DNA of 10,439 nt from Borrelia parkeri (GCF_023035815.1 NZ_CP073163.1:1-10439); one strand, 5' to 3'; positions 1 through 5,529 are shown, counted from the first letter of the stretch. Made by a program: numbers and translations. Notes: generated from the sequence alone by a model not told the origin.

Positions 1-34
1 ATATTAATTAATTTTTAGTATAAATTTTAGTCAA
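1..34. other. Left telomere-like terminus
   Basis: The first 12 bases (ATATTAATTAAT) are almost self-complementary. They are followed by TTAGTATA at 15-22, which matches the conserved inner box of Borrelia hairpin telomeres in sequence and in distance from the tip. Known Borrelia telomeres are covalently closed hairpins made by the telomere resolvase ResT, which is encoded elsewhere in the genome. The PF49 stop codon lies immediately inside, leaving only 34 non-coding bases. That the window ends exactly at the hairpin axis is inferred from the symmetry and this spacing. Confidence 0.75.
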
Positions 35-550
35 TTATATCATAAACGATTCCCAATTATCCAACAAATATTCAAGCAAAAACTTCTCAAGTTTTTGCTT
101 GTTTTTCACAAGAATCAATTGCTTCTCCTTATCCTCTAAATTAAATCTAACAATAACGGGTTTACACTCTGAGGGACTTCTTTTAACTCTTATATCATTA
201 ATAATTTTATTCAAAGAGCTCTGCATAACATCTTGTTCACTTACATTTTCATTTTCTAAATAAGCACCTATTTTAATATATCTGTATATCATAGTTCTAC
301 TAAATTTATAATCTAAACAAAACTCATAAAAATTATCATATCCATCAAATCTGTATAATTTATTCTTCTTTATCTCATAAAGCGCCTTGGCTAATTCCAG
401 TTTATTAACAACTTCCTCTAAAGTCCGGGCCTTAATTTCCTCTTTAAGTTGTCTATACCTTAATCGAGCCTTTTCTTTACCGGAAACATCCTCAATTTGA
501 GTGACATCTCCCACCCTGCTTTTAATAGTATTAAGTATATCTATTTTCAT
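35..550 (-). CDS. PF49 plasmid partition protein (Plasmid_parti family), intact copy
   Basis: A 171-aa protein of the Borrelia plasmid partition family PF49, which accompanies the PF32 ParA ATPase on most Borrelia replicons and is thought to act in segregation or replicon compatibility. The family signature is visible at about residues 66-98: an F-D-G-Y-x-x-F-x-E-F stretch followed by a helix-turn-helix-like segment with SRTMIYRYIKIGAYL. The N-terminal 60 residues are charged and helical, and the C-terminal 45 are Lys/Leu-rich. The ATG at 548-550 is preceded by a good ribosome site (GAAGGA, 6 bases upstream). It is the last gene of the outward-running operon, 45 bases after parA across a large palindrome, and it ends 34 bases from the telomere. 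Length is close to the family's usual 180-190 aa. The mirror copy at 9889-10405 is frameshifted. Confidence 0.85.
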   Translation of the reverse strand: MKIDILNTIKSRVGDVTQIEDVSGKEKARLRYRQLKEEIKARTLEEVVNKLELAKALYEIKKNKLYRFDGYDNFYEFCLDYKFSRTMIYRYIKIGAYLENENVSEQDVMQSSLNKIINDIRVKRSPSECKPVIVRFNLEDKEKQLILVKNKQKLEKFLLEYLLDNWESFMI

Positions 551-561
551 CTTTATTCCTT

Positions 562-603
562 CAACATAAATATTTGTAAACTGGTTTACAAATATTTATG
601 TTG
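562..603. repeat. 42-base palindrome between parA and PF49 (terminator or partition-site candidate)
   Basis: Two perfectly complementary 20-base halves (562-581 and 584-603) flank a central TG. The outward half contains the parA stop codon. The stem is A+T-rich and no clean U-run follows, so it is not a textbook terminator. It lies between the ATPase gene and the putative DNA-binding partner gene, a common place for a centromere-like site or for an RNA hairpin that sets the parA:PF49 ratio. Function is inferred; the palindrome is seen directly. Confidence 0.85.
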
Positions 604-1363
604 TTTTTATATTTTCAACACCTTCAATAACTTCAGCAACCTTTAAATATTCATTATAATATCGTTCGCTCTCCTGAGGCTCTAATCTATAAGTAACCAT
701 CTTCTGAATAGCAACACTTCTGTGAATTTTAATCGGAACATATTCTTGATAAAGTTGTTGTAAGCTATAGAAAAATTCTTTCTTTATTTTTCTATTTTCC
801 TCGTAAAGAGTTTGAATAACATAATAACTTTTAAAATCCTGTTTCTGATAAGCATTAATAATCTCTTGCATTTTACTTTTCAAAATATCATAACTTTCAA
901 TTGCCCATAGCTCTGCTGGTAAAGGAATGACAACCTTAGTAGCAATCATCAATGAATTAATAAGCTCTTTATTAACCGATGGGGGGGTGTCAATTAATAT
1001 ATAATCATAATCATCGAAATAAGGAGTCAAAATCGTTTTCAACTTATACTCCTGCCCAATAATATTCTCTCCTGAAAATTGAGAAAGTTTAATATGTGAT
1101 GGAGCAAAGTGCAAATTATCTGTTATTTCATGAACAATACTCATAAAAGACTTTTTAGACTTTAATACTTCGTAAATATTATATTCTCTTATATCGATTT
1201 TATTTTCAAAATAAGGAAGAAAATAAGAAGTAACACTGGACTGAGAATCAATATCTATAAGTAAAGTTTTATACTTTTTAGAAAAAATAAATCCCAACAT
1301 TATTGCTGTTACACTCTTACCAACGCCACCCTTAATTGAAGAGATTGTTATAATATCTCTCAC
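596..1363 (-). CDS. parA: ParA-type partition ATPase (Borrelia PF32)
   Basis: A 255-aa ParA/Soj-like ATPase, Borrelia family PF32, expected to drive plasmid segregation by ATP-dependent non-specific DNA binding. A deviant Walker A is at residues 11-17 (KGGVGKS, with the signature Lys11 and the P-loop Lys16; the next residue is V rather than the usual T). Walker A' is at 34-43 (LLIDIDSQSS) and Walker B at 121-129 (YILIDTPPS). There is no N-terminal helix-turn-helix extension, so it is of the short ParA type. The start is GTG at 1361-1363, overlapping the stop of the upstream 89-aa gene (GTGA) and preceded by AGGGG 6 bases away, so translation is probably coupled. Length fits PF32. PF32 type normally defines Borrelia plasmid compatibility; I cannot assign the type by eye. 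Confidence 0.95.
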   Translation of the reverse strand: MRDIITISSIKGGVGKSVTAIMLGFIFSKKYKTLLIDIDSQSSVTSYFLPYFENKIDIREYNIYEVLKSKKSFMSIVHEITDNLHFAPSHIKLSQFSGENIIGQEYKLKTILTPYFDDYDYILIDTPPSVNKELINSLMIATKVVIPLPAELWAIESYDILKSKMQEIINAYQKQDFKSYYVIQTLYEENRKIKKEFFYSLQQLYQEYVPIKIHRSVAIQKMVTYRLEPQESERYYNEYLKVAEVIEGVENIKTT

Positions 1364-1629
1364 CTCATACCCCTAGAATCTAAACACTTAAACCTCTTAT
1401 CATAAAAAAGTTTATCTAAATTATCTTCAGCAATTAAGAGTTCCTCAGACAAAGAATTAACAACACCAATATCTTTTGCCTTAATTGAGATATTAAGCTT
1501 TTTAATCTTATTTTTTATTGTAAAATAAGAAATATTATTAATTTTAGCCAAAAAAAGAGGAGTATAATATTTTTTTCCCTCATATTCAATGAAAAAATTT
1601 TTCAAATTTGTTGTCTCTGTCAAACTCAA
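1360..1629 (-). CDS. Small helix-turn-helix-like protein, 89 aa, upstream of parA
   Basis: I do not recognise the family. The protein is 89 aa and basic, with a segment at about 19-47 (GKKYYTPLFLAKINNISYFT and on) that reads like a winged or MerR-like helix-turn-helix: a short beta start, then two helices with a turn at N31-N32. It could bind DNA. The start is TTG at 1627-1629 overlapping the stop of the 76-aa gene (TTGA), with AAAAGG just upstream; its own stop overlaps the parA start. It occupies the place where Borrelia plasmids usually carry a PF50 gene, and no PF50 gene is visible here. Identical copy at 8810-9079. Genuine expression is supported by the two overlaps and by the ribosome site. 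Confidence 0.7.
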   Translation of the reverse strand: MSLTETTNLKNFFIEYEGKKYYTPLFLAKINNISYFTIKNKIKKLNISIKAKDIGVVNSLSEELLIAEDNLDKLFYDKRFKCLDSRGMR

Positions 1630-1856
1630 CTACCTTTTTGCCATTCTTTCTTTAGCTTGTCTTTAATAAAATTTTGGGCTTCTTCACTTAAAAGCAACTC
1701 CCTTTTCTTAAAAAACAAGTCTTTAGAAGAAATTACACCTTCAATTTTATTTTTTTTTATATATCTCGAAAGATAAGAAGAATCACTATACCCCATCTCC
1801 TTTGAAAATTCTTTCAAATTTTTCAAAGAATTTAAAAATTTTAATGTAATTCGCAC
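1626..1856 (-). CDS. Small helix-turn-helix-like protein, 76 aa, first gene of the partition operon
   Basis: A 76-aa protein with no family I can name. Residues 14-37 (LKEFSKEMGYSDSSYLSRYI and on) look strongly like a helix-turn-helix, with a recognition-helix pattern reminiscent of AraC-type second helices (GYSDSSYLSR). It is therefore a candidate DNA-binding regulator of the operon or of the facing PF57/62 gene. GTG at 1854-1856 is the likely start, 9 bases after AGGAGA; an ATG 5 bases further upstream is in another frame and gives only a six-codon peptide. It is the first gene after the promoter at 1922-1950 and is coupled to the 89-aa gene by a 4-base overlap. Identical copy at 8583-8813. 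Confidence 0.72.
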   Translation of the reverse strand: MRITLKFLNSLKNLKEFSKEMGYSDSSYLSRYIKKNKIEGVISSKDLFFKKRELLLSEEAQNFIKDKLKKEWQKGS

Positions 1857-1921
1857 AACATTCTATCTCCTAAATAAGTTTTCATTAATAGCACAAATTA
1901 TTGTCTAATATAACTAACTTT

Positions 1922-1950
1922 ATTATAAACTATGAACATCATTTTGTAAA
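1922..1950 (-). promoter_or_regulatory. Sigma-70-type promoter of the partition operon
   Basis: On the minus strand TTTACA (1945-1950) and TATAAT (1922-1927) are separated by exactly 17 bases. The site is about 70 bases before the GTG of the 76-aa gene. Its -35 box faces the -35 box of the PF57/62 promoter at a distance of 5 bases, and both are covered by the inverted repeat at 1941-1965. Confidence 0.7.
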
Positions 1951-1965
1951 TCAAATTGACAAAAT
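1941..1965. promoter_or_regulatory. Operator candidate: inverted repeat over both divergent -35 boxes
   Basis: ATTTTGT (1941-1947) and ACAAAAT (1959-1965) form a 7-base inverted repeat with an 11-base spacer. It covers the -35 elements of both divergent promoters. A third ATTTTGT lies at 1997-2003, just past the PF57/62 -10 box. A protein bound here could repress or balance both transcripts; the small helix-turn-helix proteins or ParA are the natural candidates. Binding is inferred. Confidence 0.45.
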
Positions 1966-1984
1966 AACTTTTTTAGTATATATA
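1956..1984 (+). promoter_or_regulatory. Promoter of the PF57/62 gene
   Basis: A consensus TTGACA at 1956-1961 is followed after 17 bases by TATATA at 1979-1984. Transcription would start near 1990 and leave a leader of about 80 bases before the ATG at 2074, containing the hairpin at 2025-2046. Confidence 0.65.
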
Positions 1985-2024
1985 TAAATTATGTTGATTT
2001 TGTTTTTTAAACATAGAGACAAAA

Positions 2025-2046
2025 AAGACCTAAAAATCAAGGTCTT
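2025..2046 (+). promoter_or_regulatory. Leader hairpin upstream of the PF57/62 gene
   Basis: AAGACCT (2025-2031) pairs with AGGTCTT (2040-2046) around an 8-base A-rich loop. It sits in the untranslated leader, 27 bases before the start codon, with no T-run after it, so it is more likely an mRNA-structure or protein-binding element than a terminator. Confidence 0.5.
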
Positions 2047-2073
2047 AAACAAACTGAAATAAAGGATAAATCG

Positions 2074-2661
2074 ATGAAAAATTTAAATTTCTTTTTATAT
2101 AATAACAGCAAACTCAAGAAAAATCAAGTTAGACTAATAAAACTAATTTCCATCTTAAAATATCTAAATAAAAACAAGTTAGGATATAACCAACAAGACA
2201 TACTTAACTTGGCCAACTTTTTTTTAAAAAAAGAGGGCTACGCAGTCATTAAAATGAAAACATTACAAAAAGATTTGGGCTTCCTCAAAAAAAACAATGT
2301 AATAAAAACATTCATAATAAGACTTGGGGAATACAAAGGTTCAAAAATAAAGTATATGCCAAAAAAAAACGCATATCAAATATTAAAGCAAATACTCAAT
2401 TCAACAGAAGAACTATTAGAAAAAACATTCAATATTATATATAAACTAAGCAAACAGGAAAAAATCAAAAATAAAACAGAGCAAAAAAATAGAACAAAAA
2501 ATAGCAGTGTATATAATAATATAAATAATAATATAAATAATAATATAAATAATAAGAAAAAAACGAGAACAGAAAGAGATGAACAGCAGCAAACAATAGA
2601 AAAGATATTAGAAAAATACATGTTACACAAGGGTAAACAACAAAAACCGACCAAAATATAA
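2074..2661 (+). CDS. PF57/62 plasmid maintenance (replication) protein, short intact copy
   Basis: A 195-aa member of the Borrelia PF57/62 family (Borrelia_orfA-like), the family shown on several Borrelia plasmids to support autonomous replication together with adjacent non-coding DNA. The family's N-terminal pattern is visible: RLIKLISILKYLNKNKLGYN at about 20-39, MKTLQKDLGFLKK at 61-73, and a following LGEYKGSKIKY segment at 84-94. After residue 140 comes a low-complexity Asn/Ile stretch and a Lys/Glu tail (ERDEQQQTIEKI), ending at 195. Long family members run to roughly 350 aa, so this is either the natural short form or has lost its C-terminal half; the sequence after the stop has no open continuation. 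ATG at 2074 follows AAAGGA by 7 bases. The mirror copy is frameshifted. Confidence 0.8.
   Translation: MKNLNFFLYNNSKLKKNQVRLIKLISILKYLNKNKLGYNQQDILNLANFFLKKEGYAVIKMKTLQKDLGFLKKNNVIKTFIIRLGEYKGSKIKYMPKKNAYQILKQILNSTEELLEKTFNIIYKLSKQEKIKNKTEQKNRTKNSSVYNNINNNINNNINNKKKTRTERDEQQQTIEKILEKYMLHKGKQQKPTKI
2515..2550 (+). repeat. Three 12-base tandem units inside the PF57/62 gene
   Basis: AATAATATAAAT is repeated three times exactly and in frame, encoding Asn-Asn-Ile-Asn units. Such a run can change in whole units without frameshift and probably forms a flexible linker between the N-terminal domain and the tail. The antisense reads as Tyr/Leu-rich and makes misleading hydrophobic open frames. Confidence 0.85.
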
Positions 2662-2762
2662 GAATAATACAGAGAAAAAATGAAAAAACTAATAAATAAA
2701 CCAGAACAAAGATAGAAAAAGTAACTACAAGTATAAACTTAAGAATTTTTTTAGAACCTAAG

Positions 2763-2862
2763 CTACTTTGTAATACCCGAAACTTGAAAGGAAGAACATA
2801 AAAACAAACATAATAAACTAAACACACTAATAACAATAATAAAGATAAAAAATTTTCCTCAT
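2763..2862 (-). pseudogene. Possible relic of a lipoprotein signal peptide
   Basis: On the minus strand ATG AGG AAA begins a frame that stops after 11 codons. If one T of the six-T run just after the first codons is ignored, the frame continues as a basic start (MRK), a long Ile/Val/Leu/Phe segment and a Leu-Phe-Leu-Cys-Ser end resembling a Borrelia lipobox, then stops after about 33 codons. The same bases are present in the other arm, so this is not an arm-specific change. No good ribosome site precedes it. It could easily be chance in T-rich DNA. Confidence 0.2.
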
Positions 2863-2913
2863 ATCAAATAAACAGACTTTTTAAAGTTAAAATAAAAAAA
2901 TTTATACTAATAA

Positions 2914-3234
2914 TTAGCATGACATGTTATTTTCAAGCAGTATCAACGAGATCAATAAGAAATAAAGGTCATTCTCTCAGCAAAGAAAACCCTTGTTAAG
3001 TATTATAAATTTCACAAAAAGATTAATATCATAATAATGTTATATTTTCTGTTGGAGCCATATTAAAGCCATTACTAAAGACGAATAAAACACACCCATT
3101 CTGCCTTTAAAGGCAAAAGAGTTTAAAGCAGTATATACATACATTAGATCACAAAAATATTGCCCCTATAAATAAAAATACCACCTTATTCCCCAGATTT
3201 TTTCAGGAAATAAATGAATACCAAAATCAAGTAA
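2914..3234 (-). pseudogene. Possible decayed membrane-protein gene
   Basis: One minus-strand frame of 107 codons carries only three internal stops (TAG, TAA, TGA). Between them it reads like protein, for example LFPEKIWGIRWYFYL, then FAFKGRMGVFYSSLVMALIW and later YFLLISLILLENN. Trp and Gly content is unusual for random A+T-rich DNA. I cannot assign a family and see no start. It may be a gene remnant inherited before the arms were duplicated, since both arms carry the same stops. Confidence 0.25.
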
Positions 3235-3413
3235 TTATTTGTCAAATTTAGAAATCTTTAATTGTCTCTTGGTAAGTAAAGATTATTAAAATTGATTTGT
3301 ATACCTTTTGAGGTACAAAAGGATTTCTAAAAAATACTTATAGATAAAATATTTCAATTAAAATCTTTTGAGTTAAGAATCTGTGTATGAAATAAATAAT
3401 TTTTTCCCATTAT

Positions 3414-3445
3414 AAAAATAAAAAGAAAACCCCTTGGGGAAGGGG
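3414..3445 (-). terminator. Rho-independent terminator-like hairpin
   Basis: On the minus strand CCCCTT, a CCCC loop and AAGGGG are followed by TTTTCTTTTTATTTTT. The G+C stem stands out from its surroundings. It would stop transcripts running from the 211-aa gene towards the PF57/62 gene, although it is about 750 bases past that gene, so it may instead belong to a lost gene. Confidence 0.6.
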
Positions 3446-3474
3446 ATTATTTAAAAGAATGTATGGTATGAAGT

Positions 3475-3697
3475 AAATATTGATAATAAATTCTTTTAAT
3501 TTTAAAAAAGGAGAATATTTAATAATCAATTATTAGTTCAAAAATTAACCATTTCAAGTTTTTCTAAAATATTGATAATATTTTTTTATCAAATTTTTAA
3601 ATAGATGTACCAATATTTATCAATAACCTTAAGATTTCGAATCGTATAAATATTTATCACTTTAATGACGGATTATTTGCAAGTGAAATATTGATAA
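3475..3697. repeat. Iteron-like cluster of AAATATTGATAA motifs
   Basis: AAATATTGATAA occurs exactly at 3475-3486, 3567-3578 and 3686-3697, with the related AATATTTATCA at 3612-3622 and 3649-3659 between them. The first and third copies share flanks (AAGT before, T after). Five related 11-12-base motifs in 223 bases could be binding sites for a replication or regulatory protein. A+T bias makes some recurrence expected, so the function is open. Confidence 0.4.
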
Positions 3698-3765
3698 TTT
3701 GCCTTATATTTATTTTGAGGAATGAGGACAAGAGGTCTTAACTATAATTTTTTAAGATTATACTT

Positions 3766-3791
3766 TTATATTAACAAATTATATTAACAAA
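3766..3791. repeat. Perfect 13-base tandem duplication
   Basis: TTATATTAACAAA is present twice head to tail (3766-3778 and 3779-3791). No gene overlaps it. Confidence 0.7.
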
Positions 3792-3877
3792 ATTTTTGAA
3801 TATATTGGGAATTAAGATAGACTATTATATGCTTAATTTGAAATCTATTCTGTTAAGAATAAATTTTACTTAGAATA

Positions 3878-3942
3878 CAAGAAAAGAAAGTCCCTACTCC
3901 TACGTCTTGTTTTGGAGAGGATTGATAGGAGTGTTGGGGACT
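3878..3942 (-). terminator. Long structured hairpin with T-rich tail (terminator or small-RNA end)
   Basis: On the minus strand AGTCCC, a 4-base bulge and ACTCCTA pair with TAGGAGT, one A and GGGACT across a 23-base loop; TTCTTTTCTTG follows. The 13 paired bases are much richer in G+C than the surroundings. It lies about 250 bases after the 211-aa gene and is the first strong termination signal downstream of it. It could equally be the 3' end of a small RNA. Confidence 0.5.
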
Positions 3943-4195
3943 GTTGATAGAATGCTTTCTACCGCATTTATATCTGTTTATAATATTATTTTATTTTTTT
4001 AATTTTGTAAATATTTTTAAATAATTTTATTATATTCAATACCAAAACCAAATATTCACATAATATTGCAACAACTGGCTGTGCAAGCAAGTATAAATAA
4101 GTTAATAATAGTTAATATTTGTAAGTTATTACCGATGTTTACCATTGTAAATTTAGATGTATTTTGATTAAATATATTGCACTTATTATCTTGCG

Positions 4196-4831
4196 TTAGA
4201 AATCATGATCAAGGGTTTTTATTGCTTTTAAAAGTCTCATTTGACCTGTTTGCAATGTAGAAATTTTTCTTCTCTTATTTCTAAAGTTTAATTCTTGGTT
4301 TATTTTTTTATTCAATTCTTGCATTTTTTTTATCTCTAAAATACTTGGTTCATAATCGATCCATTTTTTGTCTATCCACCCTTTTTCCCATTCATAATAG
4401 CCTTCATTATAGTTAGTTCCATTAGACTCATCGAAATGTCTTGAAAGTGCTGATATTAATTTTGCACCATACTGAAGCATTTTATCTGTTTCTGTCTTTG
4501 AGATAAATTCATCATAATCATAGGTTTTACCCGTTTGCATATTGATGATATCAACAATTAGTTTAAAGGTATTTATGCAATTCATTGCAATATTGCCAAA
4601 TGGAAGATCCGGACTACTTAAGCACTTGATATTGATCGCATATTTACTCTTTAAACTTCTAGGTATTTTGAAGAAATCGACTATAAATCCATCAACTTTG
4701 GCTTTATAATTTGCCTCATACTGAGAATTACCGAAAAAGGTTTCCCGATTACCCTCGGTAATATAATTATCATAATTCAGTATCATAGGCAATTTTTTTT
4801 CTTGAATATTATCTTGTTTAATATTTTCCAT
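4196..4831 (-). CDS. Hypothetical protein, 211 aa, unrecognised
   Basis: I do not recognise this protein. It is soluble, with no signal peptide or membrane segment. It has an acidic/Asn-rich N-terminus (1-45), a middle block with VDGFIVDFFKIPRSL (47-60) and NIKCLSSPDLPFGNIAMNCI (67-86), a Trp/Tyr-rich patch GYYEWEKGWIDKKWIDYE (144-161), and a C-terminal helix with a basic cluster NKRRKIS (185-191). The upstream ATG at 4871-4873 adds 14 residues, but AAAAGG sits 7 bases before the ATG at 4829-4831 and the -10 box is almost on top of the upstream ATG, so I chose the shorter form. It is the only intact gene with no apparent maintenance role, is transcribed outward from the centre, and is identical in both arms (copy at 5610-6245). 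Perfect coding in both copies implies recent duplication or selection. Confidence 0.75.
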   Translation of the reverse strand: MENIKQDNIQEKKLPMILNYDNYITEGNRETFFGNSQYEANYKAKVDGFIVDFFKIPRSLKSKYAINIKCLSSPDLPFGNIAMNCINTFKLIVDIINMQTGKTYDYDEFISKTETDKMLQYGAKLISALSRHFDESNGTNYNEGYYEWEKGWIDKKWIDYEPSILEIKKMQELNKKINQELNFRNKRRKISTLQTGQMRLLKAIKTLDHDF

Positions 4832-4838
4832 CCCATAT

Positions 4839-4856
4839 CCTTTTGAGATCAAAAAG
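4839..4856 (-). promoter_or_regulatory. Hairpin hiding the ribosome site of the 211-aa gene
   Basis: On the minus strand CTTTTTG pairs with CAAAAGG (one U-G pair) around a four-base loop. The second strand of the stem is the ribosome binding site itself. A weak U/A-rich stem of this kind could make translation temperature- or context-sensitive. Inference from pairing only. Confidence 0.35.
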
Positions 4857-4878
4857 TTTTGCTTTGACCTCATACATT

Positions 4879-4911
4879 ATTATAATATATATTAAATAAG
4901 AACCGATACAA
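4879..4911 (-). promoter_or_regulatory. Promoter candidate of the 211-aa gene
   Basis: On the minus strand TTGTAT is followed after 16 bases by TATATT, with an overlapping TATAAT 21 bases away. The -10 region is about 10 bases from the upstream ATG, so transcripts should begin near it and the internal ATG with a ribosome site becomes the likely start. Confidence 0.45.
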
Positions 4912-5058
4912 ATAGCTGGTGATTTTTTTAGTATGAATTTTTTGTTTGCTTAACATAAGATTGACACCCTTTTATCCGGAATCATTATTTTTTATATTTG
5001 ATATTGTTTTTTTGCTGGTTTGTGATAAATTTAATTTATCTTTAACCTTTAACCATTT

Positions 5059-5099
5059 ATAAGAAGCTCTGAGCAAGCAATTTTCTCAAAGCTTCTTAT
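5059..5099. repeat. Strong hairpin beside the centre, left copy
   Basis: Two 15-base arms, ATAAGAAGCTCTGAG and its near complement, pair with a single wobble across an 11-base loop. No T-run follows on either strand. A tandem TTTAACC repeat (5041-5054) adjoins it. The mirror copy at 5342-5382 means four GAAGCT/AGCTTC half-sites surround the central spacer. Confidence 0.8.
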
Positions 5100-5140
5100 T
5101 GCTATATTACTACACAGTACTAATATAGTATTTTTTAAAA

Positions 5141-5300
5141 TTGGTGAATTTGAATTGATTATAATTTTCTTTAGAAAAAGTTATCTATGAGCAGATATTT
5201 ATGCGTTGCTATACTGTTGACGCATGTCTTACTCTTTTGAGTCTTTATGGTGAAACAACTATCCGTAAGACAATATATTTAAGTAAGACTGTCTATCTTT
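5141..5300. other. 160-base asymmetric centre of the inverted dimer
   Basis: This is the only single-copy DNA in the window. The two arms stop matching abruptly at 5140 and 5301. It contains its own nested repeats: ATGCGT/ACGCAT (5201-5206, 5220-5225), GTCTTAC at 5226-5232 opposite GTAAGAC at 5265-5271, and a second GTAAGAC at 5283-5289. TATAAT followed by TTAG (5160-5174) faintly recalls a telomere start. No credible gene is present. It may be the remainder of one original plasmid end after asymmetric deletion at a telomere fusion, an inserted stretch, or a badly read hairpin turn. Confidence 0.85.
5201..5225. repeat. Inverted repeat inside the central spacer
   Basis: ATGCGT and ACGCAT are separated by 13 bases, centred at 5213, about 7 bases off the dimer axis. 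Immediately after it GTCTTAC (5226-5232) begins a second inverted repeat with GTAAGAC (5265-5271). Confidence 0.6.
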
Positions 5301-5341
5301 TTTTAAAAAATACTATATTAGTACTGTGTAGTAATATAGCA

Positions 5342-5382
5342 ATAAGAAGCTTTGAGAAAATTGCTTGCTCAGAGCTTCTTAT
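5342..5382. repeat. Strong hairpin beside the centre, right copy
   Basis: ATAAGAAGCTTTGAG (5342-5356) pairs with CTCAGAGCTTCTTAT (5368-5382), 14 of 15 Watson-Crick plus one T-G, with loop AAAATTGCTTG. The tandem GGTTAAA repeat follows at 5387-5400. Mirror of 5059-5099. Confidence 0.8.
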
Positions 5383-5529
5383 AAATGGTTAAAGGTTAAA
5401 GATAAATTAAATTTATCACAAACCAGCAAAAAAACAATATCAAATATAAAAAATAATGATTCCGGATAAAAGGGTGTCAATCTTATGTTAAGCAAACAAA
5501 AAATTCATACTAAAAAAATCACCAGCTAT

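Larger units (their letters stand above)
2662..4195. other. 1.5-kb stretch without an intact gene, left arm
   Basis: No convincing intact gene lies between the PF57/62 stop and the end of the 211-aa gene. What can be seen: a possible lipoprotein-gene relic (2763-2862), a frame with three internal stops (2914-3234), a perfect 14-base palindrome TGCCTTTAAAGGCA at 3102-3115, a hairpin CCTTTTG/CAAAAGG at 3304-3322, a terminator-like hairpin at 3414-3445, an iteron-like repeat group at 3475-3697, a 13-base tandem repeat at 3766-3791, and a long hairpin at 3878-3942. The remainder, including 3943-4195, is plain A+T-rich DNA in which I see nothing. Confidence 0.6.
1..5140. repeat. Left arm of a plasmid-length inverted repeat
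   Basis: This segment is the reverse complement of 5301-10439. Inside 2233-5140 paired positions sum to 10441, in 446-2217 they sum to 10439, and near the tips to 10440, which locates exactly two length differences. All gene-coding comparisons show identical proteins in the two arms apart from those two indels. The arms stop matching at 5140/5301. The left arm carries the intact versions of both genes that are frameshifted in the right arm. Read as biology, this is one half of a head-to-head dimer of a small linear plasmid. Confidence 0.97.

Noticed and set aside
2662..2840. Continuation of PF57/62 beyond its stop as a degraded C-terminal half
   Set aside because: Lys-rich fragments appear in all three frames but stops interrupt each and no family motif could be followed.
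3306..3371. CTTTTGAG octamer recurring near 3306, 3364, 4840 and in the spacer
   Set aside because: Four scattered copies of an A+T-rich octamer have no common context; chance is enough.
3475..3697. CRISPR array
   Set aside because: Repeats are only 12 bases, irregularly spaced and in mixed orientation, and no cas genes are present.
5141..5300. Library adapter left at the centre
   Set aside because: The spacer does not resemble the common long-read adapter sequences that I know.
5201..5392. 63-aa open frame crossing the central spacer into the right arm
   Set aside because: No ribosome site before the ATG, it runs through the hairpin at 5342-5382, and it shows no protein-like pattern.
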